A stretch of DNA of 64,000 nt from Clarireedia homoeocarpa. Its lineage: Eukaryota; Ascomycota; Leotiomycetes; Helotiales; Rutstroemiaceae. Made by a program: the position numbers and the translations under genes. The stretch covers positions 744,001 to 808,000 of the forward strand of contig LNKV01000009.1 in NCBI GenBank assembly GCA_001465935.1, in the 5' to 3' direction. A model generated the notes under the pieces. It did not search any database, had not been told where the DNA came from, and saw nothing but the letters and a program-made list of their open reading frames with translations. How positions within the stretch are numbered: the stretch's first letter is position 1; each line of letters opens with the position of its first letter. Below are positions 45,558 through 57,264 of this stretch, one piece after another.

Positions 45558-46368
45558 TACAAGTTATTGATTAAGATGGTTCTACCCGTCCTTCCCTCAT
45601 CAGTATTCCGGTTCGAAGGGCGATCGTTGATGGCTCATGACCCTTTCGACTGGGATGAGCTACTTCGAGAGGGGTTCTTTTCTCGGAAAGCACACGAGAA
45701 GTGAGGAGGCGAGAGATCGAATGAAGAAGATGGGTAGTGGTGCCTCGGTATAACGATCTGCAACTCGTACTGTAGGGATACCTGCAAGGAAAACGAAAGA
45801 TTGTCTGATCAGTACAAGAGATCCAATTGATATTCTTTTTTTTTTTTTCACATGGAGATCTGCTGGGACGATTTGCGGTGTATGCAGCAAACGCGTTTGT
45901 CAAGGGTTAAAAAAAAAGAGATGGGCGACGAATGGGTGGAGGTGGGTGGCGGAGGAAGGTGGTGGGGAATCTTTTTGCGCAGCTCATAAAAACCCTACAA
46001 GCTCGAAGAAGTGCGAGTAAGTAACGAAAGTAGAGTAGTTCGGCAGGTAAGTCAGGAAAAAAGGTGTACGATTCAAGCAGAGCAGCGAGGGCAGGTACGG
46101 AAAATGGGCGAGGATGGCTGGTATATGAGTGTTATGGGTGCTATGGGTGCGTGTAGCATGGCAGCTTTTGTAGATGTTGGGCGGCGAATCCGAATACGTG
46201 TCGATGTATCTGGATGTGAATTCGAATTCGAACACTTCGTATGATGATGTGATATGATTTGATGAACGTGGTCAAAGAGAATATAAACCGCACCGTTTGA
46301 TCTTACCTTTTTTCCCTTTCAACTGTGTCTGAATACTCGTGTCTTCTTTGACTCCTCTGTTGATGCCT

Positions 46369-46523
46369 CTCTTTCTTTCTCTTTCTCTTTCTCTTTCTTC
46401 AACGGAGCTGCTACGCTGTATCCGTATGCCTTCAACTGCGTCCACTTCTTGCGTGTGAGTGTTTGTGCTTGTTGTGCTTGTGCTTGTTTGCTTGTGCTTG
46501 TTTGCTTGTGCGTGTTGTCAGCT
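46369..46523. repeat. CTTTCT and TGCTTGT(TTGC) microsatellites
   Basis: About five CTTTCT/CTCTTT units (46369-46399), then after a short gap repeated TTGTGCTTGTTTGC units (46455-46523), in the upstream region of the hmt1-like gene. Confidence 0.85.
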
Positions 46524-47871
46524 TCTTGTAGCTTGCCTTAAATCCGTTGCTATTACTCTATTTCACTTTCTGATGGATCCGAGAACCAGTAAGGTTATAC
46601 CAGTGTAAGGGCGCTTTGGGTGCCAGCCGAAAATAGGTGCGCCAGTGCAAGGTGCATGGGCTTTTTGCTGGACAGGCACAACAAGCTCATGCGAATGCGG
46701 CATAAAACTTCGGAGGAGATAAAGCAAAGAAAACAAGAGGCTGATGGTCAAGAGCGAAACAACAAAACAGATATGGAGTAACAGACCCGGTCTTATGGAA
46801 TTGGGACTGATCGACTTGGGATCGACTTGGGATCGAATATGCGCGCTGGTGGCTCGGTGATTGGACGGGATCGAACCTTCTCTCACTTTTAATGTATGAA
46901 TCCGTGTGAATCCGTATGAATCCGCTTTCAACTCGACCGTATGAAATGGAGCGTTATGATCTGATATGCTATGGGAAAAGTGGGAAGAGGATTTTCCTGC
47001 CGTCGTCTGTCGAGCTGGCTGGCTGACTGGCGGGCTATCTTCTGCTCCGTCTATCTGTTTGTTCCAAATCTTTGGGTTGGGAGTCAAAAGGCAGGGCAGC
47101 GAAGTGAGACTTGGGAGAAAATAATATTGGGTCCCCATTCGTATACTCCGTCGAGCATGTTCCTAGCTTACCTGTTTCGAGCTATTCTTCAAGTTGAATG
47201 AATGAGCCTCTTCTTCCCTCTGACCGCTGCGGAGCTGGCGCATAGACATGGAAGGCATAGTGGTTCATAGTGTTTTTGGTCGGTACCGGTGTAATGTCCA
47301 GCCAATCAGCGGCGGTAGAATAGCTTGCATAACTGGGCTCTGATGTGATGTGATCTGATCTGATATGTTCATAACTCCGTCCTGTGGTGAAGAATCTTAT
47401 GGTCCATGAGGTTGGGGACGACGTTTGGGCAAAGTTCGGGAGACTTCGTAAGCAGGACTTGCTTGGATTGAGCGTGAGATTGTCAAGGCTTCCTCTCCAC
47501 ACAGAGTTCAAGGGTGTGGTGTTTGTGGTGTGGATCAATATGGCGGTACAGCTACATTGCATCCTTGCTACTCGTACATTTGGTTTTTTCAGGGATGGCT
47601 GCCGACACATATGTAGGACCTTAGAATGGTGACACAGTAGCACTGGACCTTTTCAATGACTGAAACTTTCTCGCTATCTTCAAACGGGCTTTCTCGCAAT
47701 ACGACAGTCACGAACGGTATGGCATAGGATGATGTTGAATAGTACAGCACGATACGGGACGTGGCAATACTCACTAGGGGGTTAGCGAATGCTTCACGAC
47801 TACAGTACAATGGAAAGGTACCGGCGTTAGGGAAGACGATGAGGTATATAGCAAGAAGCAGCAACTAGGCT

Positions 47872-47903
47872 CTCGCAAACAAGCCCCTCGCAAACAAGCC
47901 CCT
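47872..47903. repeat. 16-bp tandem duplication
   Basis: CTCGCAAACAAGCCCC occurs twice in direct tandem. This is a recent-looking exact duplication in non-coding DNA. Confidence 0.9.
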
Positions 47904-48152
47904 TTTTGCACAGGTGCACAATTATGACGATACCCGACCGGCCTTCAAGGGTGGTATCATTGTCCAACATCCGATGCGGCATGTTTATACAAACTATCAC
48001 ACCTAGAACTTTAGAACTCCCTAACCCCAGTCGTTAGTGAGCTCTAGACCTTTTTCTCTGCCGTGTGTCCTTTTTATCACGCACGACAGTCGTCGCACAC
48101 CTCCGACAAAGAGCGACCGAGGGCCCCAAAGGTCGACGACTTGTCGACAGGC

Positions 48153-48173
48153 GACGGTTGACGGTTGACGGTT
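48153..48173. repeat. GACGGTT triplicate
   Basis: Three exact tandem copies of the heptamer GACGGTT in the large spacer. Confidence 0.9.
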
Positions 48174-51100
48174 CTCGAAAGCTCATGGGGTCTGAGCGCG
48201 CGACAGGGTGACAGTGGAGTGGGCAGGCCTAGACAGGTAGTACCATACAAAGGACTCGACGTCTTGGTACTCCGTGAATTTACCCGCTCCTTGCCCAAGG
48301 TTCCTGCTAAGGTAGGTAAGGAAGGGCTTTGCTACACACGATTCTCCCGGTCCATTCGTATATTGCTCTATGGGAGCACGATTGTGCTCAAGCCAGACTT
48401 CTCTGGGCTCCCTGGGCTCCCTGGCATGATTCAGGATCATCTGCATGTCAGTTTCTTTCCTGACACGTGGTAAGTCGACGACCTAGAAAATTTTTTGTTC
48501 TTCTAAGGCTATCATCTTACATACCTTCGCGCCGACCTAGTCCTTCTTACACACAGCTTCTCCCGAAAAGTAACGGTGAATATTCTTTTCTGTGGATCGT
48601 TGATGCCAGATGATGATGGAGGTGCTCAAGATTCCACCGTCTAACCTTACGGAGCCCTTCTTGCCCTGGGGTATGATTTCTCACCTGCAGCTTTATGCAG
48701 TAGTGTGCAGCAGTGTGCAGCTCCGATGTTTCCTTTTGAGCATCATATATTCACATCCCCAGTCTCCTCCAAAGCTTAATCGGGCCAGAAAGCCCATCTG
48801 CCGGGGAATGGAAGAAATCACTTCCGTCGTCCGGTATCCAAAGGAGCTTACAGCCAAACAGAGTATCTCACGTCCGAGTCATTCCCGTCACCGTCACCGA
48901 AGCTCGTCTGTATGGAGCGCGATACTTTGGTACTTGTGCATCGCACGCTATTAGCTTGCTACTTAGGACCATGCACATATCATCATCATCATCATATATT
49001 ACATAGGACGCGTACATACATAGCATAGTACATGATACATACATACACACATACATACATAGTGCTGTAAGTAGGCATCACCAACATGAAAGCCCTCGAG
49101 TATTCTGGTAGCGAGCATCGCTACTTCACGAATCTAGAGACGGTACGTCCACTCCGACCTTGGCATCAATTTACCCCACCCCTCGTTGTCGTGAAAAGGC
49201 GAGAAAACGCCCAACATGGACTTTCACCACCCTTCGTAGCCAGAAATGCAAGGAATAAAACGCATCGATGCAGCTCGTTGCCGTCGGGTACATCCATGCA
49301 TCATATCATAATCGATGACATTGCTGAGAGACAAGTCACTATCTGGATCACGTCCTGCGGGTTTGCGCAGAGGCCCATTTCAAACACCAGCCCGTATACT
49401 CGGGCCGACATACTACTGATGCGCTTCAAATATTACCTGCCACCAGCTACCAATAATTGCGCATTGTCTTATGCTCCCATAAGGGAGGACGGACGGCATG
49501 CCACTTGCACTCAATATCGATCGGCATTGGCGGTGAAGCTTTTGGTGAGTCGCTAGAACTATGAAGTTGCTTCTACGCCTTGGCTCGGTCTGTAGTGTTC
49601 TCGATATACTATCTAGCGATTCGTGTATATTATTCCATTTTCTTATCACTTCGGCGCCAAATGTATTACGTTTTCCTTCGAGAAGCTTTGTGGGGTATAG
49701 AGACATTTCCTCTCAAGCCATACGTGCCACATGTGGTATACCTATATCCGCGACAATGTTATTCACGAATCCCAACGCTTCGTCCTATCTCACAAGTGAG
49801 GGATAAAGACTTGATGTCATATAGGGATCGGCTACGATGCATCTACCAAGAGAATACTTCACAAACAGTACGAGCATGGACGGTGAGGTTTCTCAATGAT
49901 GCTCGGTCGGAGAACCCGGTCGAATTGTACTGGCGTCGTTCATTATTCTACCCCCCGTTCGACTTTTCCGTACCTTCGCCATTTTCAGAGCCTCTATTAC
50001 TATTGCATTTTGACAATTTCCTGGCTAGCGGTCAATCAGTGGTGCACGTTTAGGTAGACATTTGCACTCTCTTTGGGTATCAAAACCCTGGTTCTAGTGA
50101 ACAGGCTTTGACATTCATCGTGATTCGCGACCTGTGCCGGCATGTCCATGGCCGTTGACCTATACCATAGCTTTGAGGTTTGACATGTCAAATAAGCACC
50201 ATCGGTGGTTGAGCCAACCTTTGACTTCAACGTGTTCTCCATCATATTTGTACCCAAACCGCCAGCTGTGCGAGTTGGTATACAATTGCTTCGAACAGCG
50301 AGCATATCATAACCACAGTGAAGTCAAAACACTACTTTCGCGATTACCCCTGGTGGAAGACATACTGCATTTAGCCTCAAACTGCCACCTCCGCAATCAA
50401 TCCTTCGGCTGACATCAGCCTATCCCTGTATTCACATTCTGAATGTAGACCCCTTCGCTTCCCCGCGAACCAATTGTTATGTCCCTGCATGTATCAATTA
50501 TTGTTTTCGAGTACATGGCATGATAACAAATTTCATAGAGGACAGCAAATACATTCCCTGTTGTTGTCAGTGATAACGAACGGCGCCGCATAGTCATGTC
50601 GACGGGCCAGTCTGCAGCACGCGCATGGCCTAAGCGCGCGAGTAACGAGCCGTCCTCACTTTGCCCTCACGCAAGCCACTCCGACGATGCGGTGATTACA
50701 ATGGTATGTGCCACAAACTCCTGGCATATTTTCGCCCGGAATGTTACCTTACACCCGTCGTGCCCCCCGGCCGAAAGTCAAAGTTTTTTTCCAGCTACCC
50801 GGCCTGCATATAGCAAATTCTCGAGTCACCGACGCCAGCAGTCACACTTTTCTTGTCATACCCATATGTGTAACAATACGCGATGCACGGCTTGCCTACA
50901 TAGAGCCCAAGCATTGCATGCAGGTTTATTTGTGCAACCATCCATCTATTATTAATGAACAGATAGCTGGCAAAGAGAAAGTCAGACCACTATCACTGCC
51001 AGCGATTTTCTTCATAGTGTATTCACTCATGTTGGCCTCATGAATGTCGCCAAAATTTACACTGTCACTCATCAACTTGATCCTTTTTCTATCTCCTGAT

Positions 51101-52959
51101 TTGTTGGGAGCGACTGCATCAGACGCACTGAAAACATAGGATCGATCATTTTATGATCACGAACAGCCTAAATGTCTTGAGGATTGAGATAGCCCTGCAT
51201 ACCCGATTGACCCATGTTGACTAGTGAAGTTGAGGTCTACTTGTAGGATATGCGGCTGCTGACGCCTGGTTGGTTCGCGAGTACTTTCATGAAAATCTGC
51301 ACGTATCGAGTGGAATTATGGTATTCTGGGGTTGGTGGATGTCAATTTAATATGGTTTTCTCAAGCATATTGCTTGTATTTGGCTGAGAGTGCATCTCAC
51401 TTCTCATCGATGAATGCCTGGACCATACATGCGTGTGGTCTAGACTCATGGCATCTGCGTTCATCAACACCTCTTGCTGCAGTGCCTGGGATCCATTGGT
51501 TCATTCTCGCATCTTTTCTGCAAACAACAAAGTACTGAGAAGATTGGCGTAGTAAAGCACGAATTTGAATATAACATATGCATTCAATTATACAATGCTT
51601 CCATAGGCATTGATAGTCATAAGCCGAGTTCAGGGTGTTTTTAGCGAGTGCGCCTTTTGCTTTGAGATGAAACTTCCTTTTTCTACCTGTAGGCAAAGAA
51701 CTCAGTATCACAAGATTCGGCTCCTGTTTTCTTTCCACACTTGCCCAGTCATTAGGCTCTCATACACTATAACGCGTTTGTGTAAATACTCTTATCGCAC
51801 TGGAGCAATAGAGAAATCCTCTAGAAAAAATGCGCAAAGCTATCATGTAATGAATATGATTATTCCTTCCTTTGTCAATAGGATTATTGAAATTCAATCC
51901 CAACTCATCACAGTCACCAACCATTTCGAAGATACGCCACCTTCCTTCAGTTAACCTCAACAAAAGAGACCTCCTGCAACACTTCTTTCAAGAGCCCCAA
52001 TGGGGTGAATATATCATCACATCTAAACTTTTCAATCCAATATTCCAACTAATCTATTCCATTGATAATAACTCCAGCCCATCTTCACAGTCTCTCAGAT
52101 TCTCCCACCACAGCATTTTCAAACCTCTCACCTAGGTCTTCCCTTTATCCCTCTTCTCAGTGCTTGATTTCTATGCCCATCGTTCGCAGTGTATTGTCTT
52201 CAGCCCAGTACCAACTGATGCACAACATTTCAAGCTTATGTATACTCCCAAAAGACAATAAGTCGTCTAGGAGGGGAAGAAAATGTAACATATTTGATTC
52301 TCCAAGAAAAACTAGGAAATTTCCCAGTTAACAACTGCACCTCGACACCATCAACGACTCCAAGTCCCCAAACCTCTCGCTCCACTCAACTAGCACGCTT
52401 CATATTCACGGGCAAAAACAAACAAGTATCATATTGTGTTAGCCTTGGTTGTAATATCAACATATCAAGAGACTTCTCAAACACAACTCTCCTTATTCTC
52501 CCTGTTACCCGTCCTGACTACTCTAGCGACAAATTCGCATCTGCTGCAATAACTTACTATAGTCTATCACCAGTTATGCTTTTATCTGTTTCCAGCACAC
52601 CATGCAGAAGCATTTGGAGCATTGCTTTTCATCTACTAAGGAGAATAGAGGAGCTAGTTCATGTTTAGAGGTCTTTGATATTCCGATATTATAATTCTTA
52701 TGTCCCCATAGTTTCATAATTCAATCCATATCTTTCTTTCATCACTATAAAACTCATTGTGGCCATAATCTCCGTTCTTTCCTTTCCTAAGTTCTTCGTT
52801 TATTATCAAATTTGTTAAGAAAAGATTGGTGTATAATACATCTTTGCTCGAGTTTCCTCAAGGAGACAACTATTTTCACTAACCGATTCCAAATCCCTAT
52901 AAATTATATATAAAGTAACTTTCCGCCTCCAAACTTCCGTCAAGTCATCTCAGTTTCTG

Positions 52960-53520
52960 TCCTCGTCCCTCTTCGCATTCTATTTCTATACAAAATCTAC
53001 TCTGAATCCTTATACCCATCTCCCAAACCACCCACCCACCCACCTCTTTCTCTCGCCAAACCCCCCTTCAATCCTTTCTACCACCCTACACGCTATCCTC
53101 CCCAACCTCACCATCCTCTCTCCTCATCTTTCCCATCTCTCCTCCTCCCAACTTCCCACTTTCCTCGTCGCCCTCCCCAGCTACATCTACACACCAATCA
53201 ATCAAACAAGTCCTCACCACTTAACAGCACTCCCTTATATAGCTTCTGCCCCAGCACTCGCACATCCTTTCCACCTCAACCCGATACACACAATCCGACT
53301 GTCTTTCCTTCCTTCCTTCCTCCCTCCCCGTCTCACCAATTCCTCCCCACTCCATCCCACTCCACTTTCCCCCTTTCCACCTCTGCACTCCACTCCAGCT
53401 CCCCCCCTCCCTTCCACAACCAACTCTACCACCCTTCCACTCTCTCCTCCACAACCAATCCCTCCCTCCTCACCTATCACATCACATCACATCACATCAC
53501 ACAACCCTCGCCGAACCCCC
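52960..53520 (+). other. Strongly pyrimidine-rich (G-poor) plus-strand tract
   Basis: About 560 nt dominated by C and T on the plus strand. It includes a 74-nt stretch with no G (53093-53166) and a 54-nt stretch with none (53331-53384), CTTC/CCTT repeats and a (CACAT)n microsatellite (53474-53500). CT-rich leaders near transcription starts are common in filamentous fungi, but no plus-strand gene follows before lag1, which is on the other strand. It could be a promoter/leader of a non-coding transcript or a mutational strand asymmetry. Confidence 0.6.
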
Positions 53521-54269
53521 AAGAAGCACCGAGAAAACACCTCCCTGTAAAGCCATAACTTATATCAATCACAGTATACTGTATTGTATACATACATGCA
53601 CATAGACTCATATCATATATAACTTACAGACCACTTATTTCCTTTTATATATATAACACATCATATATATGCAAACAAACGAGCACCTAAATAAATCCTC
53701 CCCCCCCTTAGACCCTCTTCCCTCCTTCTCCTTTTCCTTTTCCTTTCTCTACTCATCGAATACCAATACCAATACCAGTAAGTCAATTATAAATATAAAC
53801 ATAAATATAAACATAAACATAATCTCACATTGAAGAAGGAATTACATATATATATATATATCCATCCACCTACTTCATCCATGCAGTTAAGTTAACTAAC
53901 CAAATCATCAAAGCTAGATATACATACATACATACAGACAGTACAAGCAAACATTACTTCCACATCCCAGGTCAACCCATCTTTCCTCACTCAACCCAAT
54001 GAATGAATGTCCTTCTAATCCCGCTCTCTTCCTTCTTCTCTTCTTTTTCTCGCGCGCTTCCTTCTGCTCTCCCCCCCGCCACGTCCCCTTCTTCTCCCGT
54101 ACCACTTCTTCTCCTTCCCTCTCTCTGCCTTTTCTTCCACTCCTCCTCTCTCCCACCCCACCACATCGCATCATATTACACCACGTTACGACAAAGCCGC
54201 ACACTAGAAACACATTGAGTAAAAGAAGAAAAAAGTAATCATCATATATTTGTACACGAAAGTCGTTGA

Positions 54270-54291
54270 CCCCCCCCCCCCCCTTTTTTTT
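54270..54291. repeat. C14-T8 homopolymer pair
   Basis: Fourteen C followed by eight T on the plus strand (A-run then G-run on the lag1 strand), about 360 nt downstream of the lag1 stop. Confidence 0.9.
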
Positions 54292-54647
54292 CTTCCCCCT
54301 CCTTTCCCTCCCATATATCATCTCTCCCTCCCTCACTCCCACAAAAGATAATAATTTTATACATGCATAATACTCATTCAGAATCATACGCTCATCCATA
54401 TCCATATCAATGTTCTCAGATTTAGATGACTTTCCGTACTTTGTACTCCATTCAACTCTATTCGTGCACCAATCCATCCACCATATATCCAGGAATGTTA
54501 CTCCATTTCCCTCTTTTGATATCATAATCCACACACATCGTGTATGATGCTCCATCGATCTCACCCTCAAAACACGCATAACCACCCCACTGCCTGATAT
54601 GTATCAACTCATCCATTGGGAGACATTCTTCAGACCATGGCCCTCCC

Positions 54648-56184
54648 TCAAGCTCTTACAATATTCTCCTTCCTATTCGTAACCTCATCCGTACTCACCT
54701 CCACCCCCGTCGCCTTCCCATTAATCATGACCTGCGGCGGGGCGGCGGCGGCGGCCAATTTATCCACCCCCTCCCTAGTAAGCGTCTCCAATCTCAACTC
54801 CTCCGCTAATTCACTCTCGTCGTTATCCGAACGATCGTCCTCCGCTACATTCAAGAAGACGAATCTATGTGCAATACGCAGAATATAGAAGAGCCAGAAG
54901 AGGTTCAAGGCCTGGAGACTGGCTAGCAGGGCCGTGGAGATGTAGTGCGAAATCCAGCATTTGTATTGTTCGGTTTCCCAGTTGAGTTCGTAAGGGCCGA
55001 CGGTTTTGAATTCGTTGAATTCGGACCAGAGAATCTTGATGTTGAGGTAATGGCGGAGGTAGATCCATGCGACGATGAAGAAGGCGAAGTAGGGACCGAT
55101 GAGCGGGTGGTCGAGGTAGTTGAGGGTTTTGGAGGTCTAGATTGGTTAATTTGGAGTGTAAGAAATTGAAGGGATATGGACATACTGCTAGGAAGAAATC
55201 GCTAATATCATGAGTGATGTAAACTGCCAAACCCATGTACGTAAAATGGAAACGATAACTGAGCCCAATAAGAGCCAAAGAAACAATGTGATGCCCCACA
55301 AGTTCTTTGTAATCCTTTCTCGGTTTTTCCATTCCCAAGCAAAGTACAATCGCCTGCTGGGCCCAATATGCCGCCTGGAACAAGTAGTAAAACTTGAAGG
55401 AAGCCTCGTGTGTCTTGTGCGGGAAATTCTCATACATTCCCCTAGTATTGAAATACCAGACCGGTGTTTGACTCATGATCCATAAACCGCAGGGCCCAAG
55501 TATGCCAAAGTAGATGGCAGTATACATCTGTTCCATGAACCTCGATTGTTTGGCTCTGCTTTTCAAACCGCTCTGGCGTGCCAAAGGTCGCAGATATCTC
55601 TGCATGATGAACTCTCGAGTAAAAGATAGTACGATGACGTAGAAAGACACCAAGGCAAAATCCCACGGTCCTTTGCCATACTGAGGCGGCGTGCCGGGTG
55701 GAGCACCTTCTTCCAGCGGGATCTTATATGAGAGAAAAATGAAATGATGTATAGGGTTCGATTCCGTCGGATTGATGGCATATAACGAGAGAAAGACTCC
55801 GATGAGGATGAGGGGCGTAACCCACGTGTGCTTCAACGCATATCTCTTATATTGCTGAAGCAGCGTCTTTGCTTTCCGTCTTTTCGAGAAAGGTTTCTTC
55901 CGGTCTTTTTCATTTTGTGCCTGCAAGCCAAAAGCTACATCAGTATCTGCAGTTCCAATTGGCGGGGGTGGATGAAGTGTACAAACCTTGACTGTCCCAG
56001 GAGAAGGCGGTCTAACATCTACCGTGGCAAACGCAGGAGCACCAGTATCACCAGCTCGAATTTCACCACCCAATCCACTGGAGCGTCTGTGAGCTCGAGG
56101 CCTGTCGATGCTAGTAGGAGGTGCAAGAGGTGCTAGTACATCCTTAGTCGACAGCAGCGGGAAGGCTTCGGTCGCGGCGGGCAT
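54648..56184 (-). CDS. lag1: Lag1-type ceramide synthase (TLC domain)
   Basis: Exons 56184-55987, 55920-55186 and 55136-54648, giving 473 aa. The last intron (49 nt, GTATGT...CTAG) is required: it joins HDISDFFLA to TSKTLNYLDH. The first intron (66 nt, GTTTGT...CTGAT...TTGCAG) is a multiple of three with no stop, so an unspliced 495-aa form is possible. The protein has a disordered N-terminus, a basic KKPFSKRRKAKT segment, several membrane helices, and the TLC/Lag motif: GHHIVSLALIGLSYRF with the His pair at 276-277, then THDISD (302-307). It acylates sphingoid bases with acyl-CoA to make (dihydro)ceramide in the ER. The Glu/Ser-rich acidic C-terminal tail is typical and may be phosphorylated. 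Fungi often have two paralogues (Lag1/Lac1, BarA/LagA); which one this is cannot be told here. A GTAAGA just before the stop could be a further donor. Confidence 0.9.
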
Positions 56185-57264
56185 ATTGGGAGACGGCTGA
56201 GAACGAGAAGAAAGGAAAAGAAATGTACAAGTCCTAACAGCGTGTGCAAGGTGTTGATTTTGGATACAAGTAGACGTGCGTGTGATGGATGCAATGCGAA
56301 TATGGACTATGTGTCAAGAGCACACAAATTCAATGCTGCGGCGACCAATGTTTAATATCAAGTGCATTAAGTGTTCACCTTATATTTTTTTTTTTCGTCA
56401 GCCTTAGATTGCGTCTTGGTATCCGCGTACGTACCAGTCCCAGTACCTTTTCCTAGTGCAGAAATGGGCCCCTGGTTAATACTGTAATATCCGTCGAATC
56501 TCCATGTCCATCAGATACAAGCAGATTTGCTGACGGATTTACTCATTCATTCAATATCCAATAAAACAGAGGAAATTCACCTCGAATATGATTCCGAAAT
56601 TCCGCATCCTCATCTTATACACGTAAATTCATAGACATCTGTGGAGATTTTATTCAAAGACGTAGACTCCAAGTTTTGCTGCGAGAGCAGTATATATATA
56701 TTCGCGTGTCAAGGGCAAAGATCTGGCTAGGATCTCCGGGTCCAATTCTGAAGCATCCCCCCGAGCCCCCCCCTTCCCCGTGCAGATCCACATCTCGCAG
56801 GAATCATGCATGTTTCTCGGAATCACATTCAATCACTCATTTCCATCGTCCAACTCTCCTAATCTTTCTCTCCTCGATGCGGTACGATGATGGCATGATG
56901 ATGGCATAATACACTTTCGTACCCGCATTCGCTTGGAGGCCAGTTCGGCGCAGTAGTGAGACAACGTGAAGAAGGGTATTTTGAATTTTATTGTCTAAGC
57001 AGCTCGCTAATACGCTATGCTTGATACAAATATCGTGGAAAGTCGTGGTCTCGTGCTCAGATTAACTACTGTATATACAACGTATGTGTAGTCACATAAC
57101 CATATATCCCATTTTCAAACATTCCTTTTCCTTTCTTTTCCTTTCCTTTCCTTCCAACACCGTGGTATTTTGATGGTCCTGTTCCAATCCCAAAGTCGTT
57201 ATATGCAAGTACAAAAATGCTGAAGTCCCAACGCCGCGCTCAAATTAGATCAATCACTACCGAG
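56185..57264. other. Intergenic spacer, lag1 upstream and palH downstream
   Basis: No gene is recognised. There are short T, CT and CCTTTT runs (for example 57121-57155) near the palH stop. The lag1 promoter and the palH 3' UTR should both lie here. Confidence 0.5.

Larger units (their letters stand above)
45558..54647. other. Gene-free spacer of about 9 kb
   Basis: No conserved protein, tRNA or intact transposon was recognised. From left to right: the hmt1 upstream region with homopolymer A/T runs (45837-45849, 45908-45916); a CTTTCT tract and TGCTTGT repeats (46369-46523); short imperfect repeats near 46809-46925; a 16-bp duplication (47872-47903); plus-strand frames without similarity at 49086-50412; a visibly AT-richer part at about 51600-52960; a strongly pyrimidine-rich plus strand at about 52960-53520; then AT/CA-rich sequence with ATATA runs and a C14T8 tract (54270-54291) close to the lag1 3' end. 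Low-complexity ORFs here were rejected. Confidence 0.5.

Noticed and set aside
46840..46890. B-box-like GGTTCGATCCC on the minus strand near 46868-46878, suggesting a tRNA
   Set aside because: No matching A box, D arm or acceptor stem could be built on either side; the T stem has a mismatch and the upstream sequence is an imperfect ATTCATACGG repeat.
46563..47138. 191-codon minus-strand ORF with a hydrophobic stretch
   Set aside because: Composed partly of short tandem repeats, with no recognisable family and no splice context; treated as a chance frame.
53914..54585. 223-codon minus-strand ORF downstream of lag1
   Set aside because: Lys/Arg/Glu/Gly low complexity caused by the pyrimidine-rich opposite strand and homopolymers; no conserved motif.
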